64,000 nt of DNA from Niveispirillum fermenti (GTDB taxonomy: Bacteria > Pseudomonadota > Alphaproteobacteria > Azospirillales > Azospirillaceae). Where the stretch lies: assembly GCF_048066175.1 (NCBI RefSeq), contig NZ_JBLTXA010000005.1, positions 248,001 to 312,000 on the forward strand, written 5' to 3'. Shown here one piece after another: positions 9,826 to 17,137 of the stretch (its first letter is position 1; each line of letters begins with the position of its first letter). The translations under genes and the position numbers were made by a program. The notes beneath the pieces were generated by a model. That model was not told the origin of the DNA, ran no database searches, and was given only the letters and a program-made list of their open reading frames with translations.

Positions 9826-10491
9826 TCAACCCTCCGCCCCCCTGTCCCGGCCGCCAAGGCCGGGTAGGCCGTCTTCTTCGAAAAATCCCGCGCTGTCCAG
9901 CACCAGGGCCCCGCCGGGGGCAACCCCCTGGTAGTAGCGCCGCGTGCCCTGCACCGTGGCCGGCACATTCCCCATATCGCCGCGCGACAGGGCATTCAGC
10001 CCATGGATCGGTCCCGCCAGCAGCCCCAGGGCGCGATTGCCCTGGTGCAGCACGATGATATGCGACGCCTCGTCCCGGTCGGCGGTGCCGGCACCCGACA
10101 GCCTGTCGAAATCCACGACCGTCAGCACCTCGCCGCGCAGATAGATGACGCCGGCGACCCAGGCCGGCACATTGGGCACCGGCGCGGGCATCAGATCGGC
10201 GCAGACCTCCCGCACCCAGCGGCTGTCCACGGCCAGAACCCGGTCACCCAGCGCGAATTCCAGCAGGCGCATGTCACCCTGGACATCGCCTGCCGCCTCA
10301 TCCCCGCGTGCCAGCCGCGCCGCACGCTCACGCAGGCGGCGATCCACCTCCGCGGCCCCCGGCTCGAACCCGCGTGCCAGCCCGGCCATGGCGGCCGCGA
10401 CGCGGGCATGCATGCCCTGCCAGTCGATGGCCACCTGTCCCGCCTCCCCCTTGGGGGTGCCGCCTGCGCCCTGCTCCCCGGCCCCGCTCAT
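9826..10491 (-). CDS. cheW: CheW-type coupling protein (first of two)
   Basis: Scaffold that couples receptor to CheA. The C-terminal half (about 70-215) is a CheW/SH3-like domain: LLEFALGDRVLAVD, then AWVAGVIYLRGEVLTVVDF, both family signatures. The N-terminal 70 residues are an Ala/Arg-rich extension not needed in minimal CheW proteins. It overlaps the cheR stop by four bases (10488-10491) and ends one base before the receptor start, so it sits tightly inside the operon. By position between cheR and the receptor it corresponds to WspB or WspD. Confidence 0.9.
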   Translation of the reverse strand: MSGAGEQGAGGTPKGEAGQVAIDWQGMHARVAAAMAGLARGFEPGAAEVDRRLRERAARLARGDEAAGDVQGDMRLLEFALGDRVLAVDSRWVREVCADLMPAPVPNVPAWVAGVIYLRGEVLTVVDFDRLSGAGTADRDEASHIIVLHQGNRALGLLAGPIHGLNALSRGDMGNVPATVQGTRRYYQGVAPGGALVLDSAGFFEEDGLPGLGGRDRGAEG

Positions 10492-11960
10492 ACCCTCACC
10501 TCCGCACTGGCGACGCGAATGATCTCCACCAGGCGGCCCGCCGTCAGCCCGTCGCCTTCCGGCAACGTATCATCTGAATTGCATTCGCGCAGCAATGCCA
10601 GCGCATTGCGATAGCAGCGCCGCGCCTCCGACGGTTTGCCCTCCGCCTTGGCCAGCCCGGCCAGGGCGACATGAGCCAGGATGAAATCGGGGTCCAGGAA
10701 CAGGGCACGCTTCAGCGATTCGGTGGCGCCGCGCGCGTCGCCGCATTCCTGCCGGATCATGGCCAGCAGGTAATGCCGCTCCGCCGACAGCCGGTCGATC
10801 AGCAGGGCCCGCCGGCACCAGTCGGCCGCGAGATCGAGCTGCCCCTCGTTGGCATAAAGCCGGGCCAGCAGCGTCTGGGCCCGCGCATCATCGGCCAGCG
10901 CGGGATCGGCCAGCAGCAGTGCGATGGCCCCCGCATTCTCCCCCTTCTGGTAAAGCCGCGTCGCCTCATCCAGCAGGGCCTGCCCCTGCTCGCCGGCCAC
11001 CTGATGTGACGGCGGCGGCAGACCCGGATCCGGGGGTTCCGGCAGCAGGGGGGATGATGCCAGGGGCGTCGGGGGATGCGGCGGCGGGGACACCATGGGC
11101 AGGGTGAAGGCCGGCTGCTTGCGGTAGATGGTGGCACCCGGCGCGCCGGAATTGACCAGCGGCGCGAACAGTTCCGACGACCCTTCCACCGCCGCCGCGA
11201 CCAGCCAGCCCCCTTCCACCAGCGAATGCTGCAGGGCCGCCGATACGCGGCGCGCCCGTTCCGCACTGAAATACATCAGCACATTGCGGCAGAAAATGAT
11301 GTCCATGGCGTTGGTGTTGTTATGCACCGCCGGATACTGATCCTCCGCCAGGTTGTGATAGGCGAAGGTCACCATGCGCCGGATCTGGGGCGCGATTTCC
11401 CAGCGCCCGTCGCGCAGGGTGAAATAGGCGCGGCGGATTTCCGGATCGATACCGCGGAAGGACCATTCGCCATACCGCCCGTCGATCGCCTTGCGCAGCG
11501 ACCGCGGATTGATGTCGGTGGCCAGCAGCGTGATGTTCCAGTGCTGGATGTCAGGGATCAGCCGGTGCAGCAGGATGGCCATGCTGTAGGCCTCCTCCCC
11601 CGTGGAGCAGGCGGCGCTCCATATCCGCAGATGGCGATGGGACGCCGCGCGCCGCTGTTCCAGCAGATCGGGCAGCACGCGCGTTGCCAGGGCATCGAAG
11701 CTGGCCGGCTCGCGGAAGAAATAGGTCTCCCCGATGGTGAGATAGCTGGCCAGCGTCTCGATCTGCGTCCGCTCCACCTGGGCGGACAGGAAATGCCGCA
11801 TGCAGGCATCCGCATCGGCAAAACCCAGCTCTGCCGCCATCTGCGTGACGGCACGCTCAAGATCGCCCCAGCGCTCCGGCGGATAGTGCAACCCCATGCG
11901 GTGGGCCAGGAAGGCGCTGAAATCCGCCAGGCGCTGATGGCTCAGCAGGCTTTGCATCAT
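10488..11960 (-). CDS. cheR: CheR-type methyltransferase with TPR tail (WspC-like)
   Basis: S-adenosylmethionine-dependent methyltransferase that methylates receptor glutamates. The CheR N-terminal helical domain (about 1-75) is followed by the catalytic domain with YLTIGETYFFREP, the AdoMet loop SAACSTGEEAYSMA and FCRNVLMYF. After a Pro-rich linker (about 285-320) come TPR-like repeats (about 325-470; for example RLYANEGQLDLAADWCRRAL and ALAGLAKAEGKPSEARRCYR). A C-terminal TPR is characteristic of WspC and FrzF. It overlaps the upstream cheW and downstream cheW by four bases each (translational coupling). The absence of a pentapeptide on the receptor fits a CheR that docks through its TPR rather than through a tether. 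Confidence 0.93.
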   Translation of the reverse strand: MMQSLLSHQRLADFSAFLAHRMGLHYPPERWGDLERAVTQMAAELGFADADACMRHFLSAQVERTQIETLASYLTIGETYFFREPASFDALATRVLPDLLEQRRAASHRHLRIWSAACSTGEEAYSMAILLHRLIPDIQHWNITLLATDINPRSLRKAIDGRYGEWSFRGIDPEIRRAYFTLRDGRWEIAPQIRRMVTFAYHNLAEDQYPAVHNNTNAMDIIFCRNVLMYFSAERARRVSAALQHSLVEGGWLVAAAVEGSSELFAPLVNSGAPGATIYRKQPAFTLPMVSPPPHPPTPLASSPLLPEPPDPGLPPPSHQVAGEQGQALLDEATRLYQKGENAGAIALLLADPALADDARAQTLLARLYANEGQLDLAADWCRRALLIDRLSAERHYLLAMIRQECGDARGATESLKRALFLDPDFILAHVALAGLAKAEGKPSEARRCYRNALALLRECNSDDTLPEGDGLTAGRLVEIIRVASAEVRV

Positions 11961-12490
11961 GCGCCCGTCCCGTGCTCGCCCACACCCCGGGCCAGGGCGG
12001 CATCCAGTGCCTGTTCTTCTGCCAGCGACAGGAAACGATCCACGTCATGGATGAACAGGGGACCGTCGGGAAGCGCCGTCACGGCATCGAAATAGCCGCC
12101 GGCCGCAACCACCTTCTCCACGGGAACCAGGTCATCGGGCGCACGGCTGATGGTGCCGTCCACATGGTCGACCCACAGGGCGACGGACCGGCTCTGCAGG
12201 CGCACGATGACCAGCCCGTCCGTCAGCCGCGGGGCATGGACCGCCAGGCCCAGGCGGGCGCGCACATCCAGGACCGGCAGGAACCGGCCGCCCAGATTGA
12301 TGACGCCCGCGACCACCGGCGGCGCACCCGGCATGGGCACCACGGCCGCCATGGCGACCACGCGCTCCACCCGGTCGATGCGGATCGCATAGGGCCGGTC
12401 TTCCAGCGAGAACAGCAACAGCTCGATCAGCGCATCGTCCGTCGCCATCGCCGCGGCCTGCACCGCGTCCATCCATCCCCCCTTCTTCAT
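11957..12490 (-). CDS. cheW: CheW-type coupling protein (second of two; operon leader)
   Basis: First gene of the chemosensory operon, 177 residues from ATG 12490. CheW fold with LLLFSLEDRPYAIRIDRVERVV and PPVVAGVINLGGRFLPVLDV. A longer frame to 12649 exists, but it lacks CheW homology in its first 53 residues and runs into the intergenic region before the replication origin. ATG 12490 is preceded by a G-rich segment (GGGGGCGAGG) that can serve as a ribosome site; an internal ATG 18 bases downstream is also possible. The start overlaps nothing, while the stop overlaps cheR by four bases. Two coupling proteins per cluster is the Wsp arrangement. Confidence 0.88.
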   Translation of the reverse strand: MKKGGWMDAVQAAAMATDDALIELLLFSLEDRPYAIRIDRVERVVAMAAVVPMPGAPPVVAGVINLGGRFLPVLDVRARLGLAVHAPRLTDGLVIVRLQSRSVALWVDHVDGTISRAPDDLVPVEKVVAAGGYFDAVTALPDGPLFIHDVDRFLSLAEEQALDAALARGVGEHGTGA

Positions 12491-12838
12491 GGCCTCGCCC
12501 CCATCGGTGGCGGGTTCATTCCTGAAAGCCGTTTTCCCTAGAAACCGCAAAAAACCGCCGCCCGCCAGCCCTTTCATGATGAACCGACGAATAGCCTGTT
12601 CCATGATCGCCCGGTGCCCGCCGAGAGGGAGCCCCCGCGACGGTTCCACTGTGACCTGTGACCTGCCATGTCATCGTCAGCCCTTTCATCGGCTGTCGGG
12701 TGTCTGGCCTGTTTTCATTTTTCTGTCCCTGTTGCCTCAAACTACCCTCAAACCCCCTGTTCTGTGGATTCCCTTTTTCAGGATTCTTTGTTCAGGGAGC
12801 GGTTTCAGGTGTGATTGCAGGGGGTTGAGGTGCCTTTC

Positions 12839-13319
12839 TGTGCCGGGGGACACGGGTTTCTGTGCCATGGCTTGCGAGTCCCTGTGCCGGATTGGCCGGG
12901 TTCATGTGCCCTGGAATACGGCTTTGCGGGACGGATTGCACGGGGCATGCGGCTGGCTGTGCCGGATGTCACGGGCGGAGCGAAGGGTTTGTATTTTTAT
13001 CAATGGGTTAATGGGCGGTCATCTTCTTATTGTGCCAGATTGCACGGGCACAACGCGGCCGGATGAGGGGGTGGCGCCCGTCGGCTTGCTTCATGTGCCG
13101 GATTGCACGGGTGGGGAGGGGCTGAGTGTGCCGGATCTCACGGGCGGGGTGCCGGGGGTCCGATCGGGGTGATTCCCCCCGTCGGACCTGCACTGGATGT
13201 GGAGTCGTGCATTCTGTACCCGATCTCACGGTTGCCGTGACCCTCAAGCCTTGTCATTGTGCCGGAATGCACGGGCGAGAATCGGCCAGATCACCCCTTT
13301 CTGTGCCTTCTTGTACGGG
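12839..13319 (+). repeat. Iteron array upstream of rep, consensus TGTGCCGGATTGCACGGG
   Basis: Direct 18-bp repeats, all in one orientation. Copies with at least 14 of 18 matches start at 12839, 12883, 12927, 12958, 13031, 13094 (perfect), 13127, 13258 and 13302. Weaker copies start at 12861, 12905 and 13215. The first five copies are spaced exactly 22 bp apart, and most other intervals (31, 63, 73, 88, 44) are close to multiples of a helical turn. Each unit has an internal dyad, GTGC-N6-GCAC. Such arrays are the binding sites of Rep_3-type initiators. Match counts were made by eye. Confidence 0.85.
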
Positions 13320-13363
13320 GCGGGTGATTCCCGCTTGATCCTGTGCCCCATCGGGTGATGCTG

Positions 13364-13376
13364 TGTCACAGTGACA
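13364..13376. promoter_or_regulatory. Palindrome upstream of rep, possible autoregulatory operator
   Basis: TGTCAC-A-GTGACA is a perfect 13-base odd palindrome about 45 bp before the preferred rep start (13421). Rep_3 initiators often repress their own gene by binding an inverted repeat there as dimers. This one is related to but not the same as the iteron, so operator function is a guess from position. Confidence 0.4.
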
Positions 13377-13420
13377 TGGGACAGGCTCTTTTGGCACTTA
13401 AAGCGTGTCGGGTGGGGGAG

Positions 13421-14761
13421 ATGATGGTAGCGCAGGCCAATGCGGTGAAGGCGGACTTTGTCCGGCCGCGGATCAGCGGCAATGTGCTGGACCTGTCCAC
13501 GGACCCCACCCTTCCCAAGCCCCGCACCCAGATCGAGGTGATGGAGACCGGCAACGGTCTGACCCTGGCCGATCGTAAGCTTTTCAATGTCTTGCTGGCC
13601 TATAGCTGGGACAGGCTGGCCGATCCCGATGCCCCCCTGCCCCCCTTCCGCGCGTCCACCGCCGATCTGCGGCGGGCCATCGGCGATGATACGGAAAGCA
13701 ACAATGTGCGCCTGCGCCAGTCCTTCGACCGGCTGATGCAGACGCTGGTGCGCTTTCCGTACTGGAGCGAGGCGGACCAGCAATTGAAGGAAGGCGGCTC
13801 GCCGCTGCTGTCCTTCCGGGCGCTGCCGCGTGGTGCCGGCTATGCCGAGTGGGAGTTTCCGCCGAAGCTGCGGCCGCTGCTGGCCAAGCCGGGAGCCTGG
13901 GCGCGCATCCATCTGGCCATCTGCGCGCAATTCTCCTCCAAATATTCCCTGGCGCTGTACGAGTTGCTGAGCCTGCGTGTCAACCTGCGGGAGCCGCGCT
14001 GGGAAGTGGCGCTGAACGATCTGCGCGACAGTCTGGGCTGTGCCGACAAGATGCCCAACTATGCCCATTTCCAGCGCCGGGTGCTGGACCCGGCCGTCAG
14101 CGAGATCAATGAATTGTCGGGCCTGCTGATCGCCTATCAGGAGATCCGGTCCAACGGGCGCGGGCGCAAGGTCGAACGGCTGCTGTTCGACGTGAAGAAG
14201 AAATCCAACAGCGATCTGGTGGCCACGGCCCGCATGACGGAGTTCGCCAAGGCGCCCGTCGGCCGGCCCACCGCCGGCGGCACGCGCGACCAGGATACGC
14301 CTGATCTGGAGGATGGCCGCACCGACCGGGAGCGGGGGCCCGCCGGCACGCTGGGGCTGATCCAGCGCGTCTCCCTGTCCGTGATCGAGGAACTGGTGGC
14401 GCAATATCCCGATGTGGACATGCAGACAGCCATCTTCAGCTGGGCCGAATGGGCCATGCGGCAGAAGGAACCCTGTCGCAACCCTTCGGCGGCGTTCCGC
14501 GCCTGGCTGGAGAAACTGCACCCCGCGGCGTCCGGCCCGGTGCGGCTGGCCCCGGAAGGCGCCGAACCCCCTGCCCTGTCGCCGTCGGCACAGCGGGCCC
14601 TGCACTGGCTGACGGGCGAACCCTATGCCGTGCGAGCCCGCTGGTATCGCAAGGCCCTGACCCTGGGGGCCGCGGAGATGCGGGCGGCGACGGCGCCGGA
14701 GAATATCACCCGCTGGGTGGAACTGGTCGCCGAAGAGGTTGCGAAGGGGTTGCGGGGATAG
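13421..14761 (+). CDS. Rep_3-type plasmid/chromid replication initiator
   Basis: Predicted initiator that binds the iterons and opens the origin. The N-terminal two thirds read as the paired winged-helix Initiator Rep protein fold: a first domain (about 30-150; LTLADRKLFNVLLAYSW, then DTESNNVRLRQSFDRLMQTLV) and a second (about 165-270; KYSLALYELLSLRVNL, WEVALNDLRDSLG, FQRRVLDPAVSEINE). The last 170 residues are a divergent extension, so at 446 residues it is longer than typical 230-320 residue Rep proteins. The start is ATG 13421 (or 13424) with GGGGGAG directly upstream; earlier in-frame starts lie within the palindrome at 13364. It is convergent with parB, separated by a hairpin. Function is inferred from fold-like sequence and context. 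Confidence 0.82.
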   Translation: MMVAQANAVKADFVRPRISGNVLDLSTDPTLPKPRTQIEVMETGNGLTLADRKLFNVLLAYSWDRLADPDAPLPPFRASTADLRRAIGDDTESNNVRLRQSFDRLMQTLVRFPYWSEADQQLKEGGSPLLSFRALPRGAGYAEWEFPPKLRPLLAKPGAWARIHLAICAQFSSKYSLALYELLSLRVNLREPRWEVALNDLRDSLGCADKMPNYAHFQRRVLDPAVSEINELSGLLIAYQEIRSNGRGRKVERLLFDVKKKSNSDLVATARMTEFAKAPVGRPTAGGTRDQDTPDLEDGRTDRERGPAGTLGLIQRVSLSVIEELVAQYPDVDMQTAIFSWAEWAMRQKEPCRNPSAAFRAWLEKLHPAASGPVRLAPEGAEPPALSPSAQRALHWLTGEPYAVRARWYRKALTLGAAEMRAATAPENITRWVELVAEEVAKGLRG

Positions 14762-14794
14762 GGCCGGACCCGGACGGGACGGACAATCGGCGTT

Positions 14795-14823
14795 AACGGG
14801 CGGCGTCATCCAGGCCGCCCGTT
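14795..14823. terminator. Hairpin between rep and parB
   Basis: Arms AACGGGCGGC and GCCGCCCGTT (10 bp, perfect) with a 9-base loop follow the rep stop by 34 bp. The next bases are pyrimidine-rich (TCTGTTTCTG). It lies between convergent genes and could serve rep. Confidence 0.6.
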
Positions 14824-14847
14824 CTGTTTCTGCCCGTTCTGTTTCTG
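14818..14847. repeat. 15-bp tandem duplication
   Basis: CCCGTTCTGTTTCTG occurs twice head to tail (14818-14832 and 14833-14847), overlapping the right arm of the rep terminator hairpin. It looks like a simple slippage duplication. Confidence 0.8.
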
Positions 14848-14886
14848 GAGGATGTTTCCGGCCACCGGAGACAGAGGCACCAAAGG

Positions 14887-15813
14887 TCAGCCCAGCAGGT
14901 CGCCCAGAGCCTGTTCATAGGCCGCCAGCTTGGCCTTCAGGGCCAGCAGACGGGCCCGTTCCTCCGGCTTCAGCTTGGCAGAGCCCTTGGCGGCGACGGC
15001 ATCCAGGCCGGCCGACAGGCTCTCTTCCAGCTTGGGCAGGCTGGCCAGGAACTTCTTTGCTGTAACAAGTCTCACGGGGGCAGGAGAGACAGCCCCGGCC
15101 GGGCGCTGCAGGCGGGCCCTGGCCTCCCGAGCCTCTCGCGCGGTCAGCCCGTCCTTCTTGACCTTGAGCCAAAGGCTCAACTGGTCGGGCTCCTCCATGC
15201 GGGCCAGTTCCAGCAGGACGGCCTTCGGCACCTCGCTGTGTGACGTCACACATTCGTGACGCACGGTGGGATGCAGCTTCAGCAGGGTCAGGGTGGTGTT
15301 CACCTCCGTCCGGGAGCGGCCCAGCAGGTCGCCGACGGCTTCCTGATTGTAATCATGGGTTTCGATCAGGCGGCGGATGCCCTCCGCCTCTTCCACCGGA
15401 GACAGGTCGACGCGCTGCAGGTTCTCGATCAGGGCGATCTGATCGGTATTGACGTCGGTCGGCAGGATATGGGCCATGATCTTGGTCAGACCGGCCATCC
15501 CCGCCGCCCGCCACCGCCGCTCCCCCGCCACCAGCTGGAAGCGCTTGGGCTCCGTCGGGTGGGCGGTGACCAGGATCGGGGAAAGCTGCCCGACCTCCCG
15601 CAGGGAGAAGCTGAGGGCCTGCAGCTCCTCCTCATCGAAATGACGGCGCGGCTGGTAGGGATTGGGTTCCACATCCGTCAGCCGCAGCAGCACGGTATCG
15701 CGTAGCCCGTCGGCCGCGCCGAAGATCAGGTCGGCGCCCGGCCGTTCCAGCGTCTCCCCGATGCTGCGGGCCACCGGCTGCTGTCCGCCGGCCTTGCGCC
15801 AATTCTTAACCAT
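14887..15813 (-). CDS. parB: ParB-type partition protein
   Basis: Centromere-binding partition protein and CTPase-fold family member, 308 residues. The N-terminal ParB/Spo0J domain (about 42-135) shows EPNPYQPRRHFDEEEL, the GERRWRA box and ENLQRVDLSPVEEAEG. A KorB-type HTH follows (about 150-200; QEAVGDLLGRSRTEVNTTL). The C-terminus is a Lys/Ala-rich helical region suited to dimerisation. ATG 15813 overlaps the parA stop by eight bases. The gene body contains a 16-bp palindrome (15237-15252) identical to one upstream of parA, proposed as parS. It loads on parS, spreads, and stimulates ParA ATPase to segregate the replicon. Confidence 0.92.
   Translation of the reverse strand: MVKNWRKAGGQQPVARSIGETLERPGADLIFGAADGLRDTVLLRLTDVEPNPYQPRRHFDEEELQALSFSLREVGQLSPILVTAHPTEPKRFQLVAGERRWRAAGMAGLTKIMAHILPTDVNTDQIALIENLQRVDLSPVEEAEGIRRLIETHDYNQEAVGDLLGRSRTEVNTTLTLLKLHPTVRHECVTSHSEVPKAVLLELARMEEPDQLSLWLKVKKDGLTAREAREARARLQRPAGAVSPAPVRLVTAKKFLASLPKLEESLSAGLDAVAAKGSAKLKPEERARLLALKAKLAAYEQALGDLLG
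15237..15252. promoter_or_regulatory. Candidate parS centromere site, copy inside parB
   Basis: TGTGTGACGTCACACA, a perfect 16-bp palindrome inside the parB coding sequence, identical to 16950-16965. Size and symmetry match known parS sites (chromosomal type TGTTTCACGTGAAACA), though the sequence differs. ParB binding is inferred. Confidence 0.6.
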
Positions 15814-16759
15814 TGACGATCTCCTGCGCCAGGGTGCGATAAACGGACCCGATCGGGTGGTTCTTCGACAGCATCTTCAGCGGCACGGCGCCGGCATAGG
15901 TGGCCTGGTCGATCTCCGTGGAGCGCGGGACGGGGGGGAAGATGCGGGCCTTGTCCCCCAGGCTTTCCTGCAGGTCGCCCAGCACCTGCTGTTCGACGGC
16001 GAAATTGCGGTTGAACATGGTGGGCAGGATGCCCAGCACCTTCAGGCTGGGATTCTGCCGCCGCTGGATCTTCGACACGGTATCGAAGATCAGGGGGATG
16101 CCGCGCACGTCGTAACGGCTGGCCTTGGTCGGGATCAGCAGGAAATCCGCCGCGATCAAGGCCGTCACGGTGATCAGCGCCAGTTCCGGCGGGCAGTCGA
16201 TGACAATGAAATCATAGTCGCGCAGAATCTCGGTCAGCTTTTCCCGCAGGACATAGCGGCCATCATCGGGGTCCAGCAGGATCTTGATCTGCGCTTCGGC
16301 CAGGGCGATGGTGCAGGGCAGGACATCGAACGCATCGCGGTGGACGATGGCGTCATGGATGGCGGTTTCGCCGAACAGCACATCTTCCAGCCCGCCACGG
16401 CGGTCCTGAACCTCCAGCGGGTCCAGCCCGGCGCCTTCGGTGGCCGTCGCCTGCTGGTCGGCATCGATGACCAGCACCTTCTTGCCCAACTCCCCCAGGG
16501 CATAGCCGAGGTTCAGCGCGGTGGTTGTCTTGCCGACGCCGCCCTTCTGGTTGGCCACGGCGATGATGCAGGCCGTGCGCTGGCTGGCCGCGGCCAGAAA
16601 TTCCGCCACGCGCACGGGCAACCGCTCCGCCCCCGATTCCCAACGGCTGATGGTGGCATTGTCATATTTGCGGCCCAGCTTGGTATTGACCCAGGCGGCG
16701 AAGGCGGCCTGGCTTTCGCCCCGGCGTTCGCGGAATTGGCGCAGTTCATCGGGTGTCAT
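15806..16759 (-). CDS. parA: ParA-type partition ATPase fused to an XRE helix-turn-helix
   Basis: Walker-type ATPase that binds DNA non-specifically and positions ParB-parS complexes. Residues 1-55 form an XRE/Cro-type HTH (DELRQFRERRGESQAAFAAW, then NATISRWESGAERLP). The ATPase follows with deviant Walker A KGGVGKTT (72-79), VLVIDADQQ, and FIVIDCPPE. At 317 residues it is shorter than P1-type ParA, which also carries an N-terminal HTH used to repress its own operon; the same autoregulation is inferred here. ATG 16759 is chosen because the two earlier in-frame starts (16858, 16933) fall within the iterons. No strong ribosome site is seen, so 16858 remains possible. It is co-transcribed with parB. 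Confidence 0.92.
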   Translation of the reverse strand: MTPDELRQFRERRGESQAAFAAWVNTKLGRKYDNATISRWESGAERLPVRVAEFLAAASQRTACIIAVANQKGGVGKTTTALNLGYALGELGKKVLVIDADQQATATEGAGLDPLEVQDRRGGLEDVLFGETAIHDAIVHRDAFDVLPCTIALAEAQIKILLDPDDGRYVLREKLTEILRDYDFIVIDCPPELALITVTALIAADFLLIPTKASRYDVRGIPLIFDTVSKIQRRQNPSLKVLGILPTMFNRNFAVEQQVLGDLQESLGDKARIFPPVPRSTEIDQATYAGAVPLKMLSKNHPIGSVYRTLAQEIVNG

Positions 16760-16850
16760 GGCACCGGCCCGTTGGGGAAGGGGAGTTTGAGGGTTTGAGA
16801 ATTGGCTCAAATCGCCCCTGCCGTCAATGATTGTTGCGGCTGGCGCTCTC

Positions 16851-16936
16851 TGTGCCATATCGCACGGCCTTTCGAATGGGTTCATGTGCCGGAAATCACG
16901 GGGTACCGACGCCCTTCCTGTGCCGGATTGCACGGG
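16851..16936 (+). repeat. Three iterons upstream of parA
   Basis: Copies of the same 18-bp unit start at 16851 (14/18), 16885 (15/18) and 16919 (18/18), spaced exactly 34 bp apart and in the same orientation as the rep array. They lie in the parA promoter region, about 3.5 kb from the main array. They could repress parAB, titrate Rep or let Rep pair the two sites. Confidence 0.8.
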
Positions 16937-16949
16937 GTCGCGGCGCCCC

Positions 16950-16965
16950 TGTGTGACGTCACACA
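16950..16965. promoter_or_regulatory. Candidate parS centromere site, copy upstream of parA
   Basis: TGTGTGACGTCACACA, identical to 15237-15252, lies 14 bp beyond the last parA-side iteron. The two copies bracket parA. It could also be the operator of the parA HTH domain. Confidence 0.6.
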
Positions 16966-17137
16966 GCAGGTCCGTGCCGCAAGGATCACGGCCGGGACGG
17001 GTTCGGCTGGGCGGATGGGGGAGGCCCGCCCGTTCCTGTCGTGGCGTGCCTTATCTTCAGCCGTTTCGGCTGTTGCCGCCTGTCATGCTGGAACCAACAC
17101 GAGCATCAAGCCGAAAACCAGACGGAAAGGGATGATC

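Larger units (their letters stand above)
12491..13420. other. Candidate replication origin (oriV) of an iteron replicon
   Basis: A 930-bp gene-free interval between the chemosensory operon and rep. From about 12700 the base composition falls below that of the surroundings. AT-richer patches at 12700-12800 and 12985-13030 are candidate unwinding elements. A 7/9 match to an inverted DnaA box lies at 12763-12771. The iteron array fills 12839-13319. GC-rich hairpins with a TGATT loop occur at 13166-13178 (GGGG/CCCC) and 13320-13334 (GCGGG/CCCGC), and a GGGTGAT motif recurs there and at 13353. Short ORFs in this interval are artefacts. Origin function is inferred from iterons plus the adjacent initiator. 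Confidence 0.75.

Noticed and set aside
12763..12771. DnaA box at the origin
   Set aside because: Only 7 of 9 bases match and it is a single site, so it is mentioned but not annotated as a feature.
12839..13319. CRISPR array
   Set aside because: Units are 18 bp with short or no unique spacers, imperfect, and next to a replication initiator; no cas genes are present.
16802..17137. N-terminal extension of ornithine aminotransferase
   Set aside because: It would read through the parA-side iterons and the palindrome, has no family match, and a good ribosome site precedes 17138.
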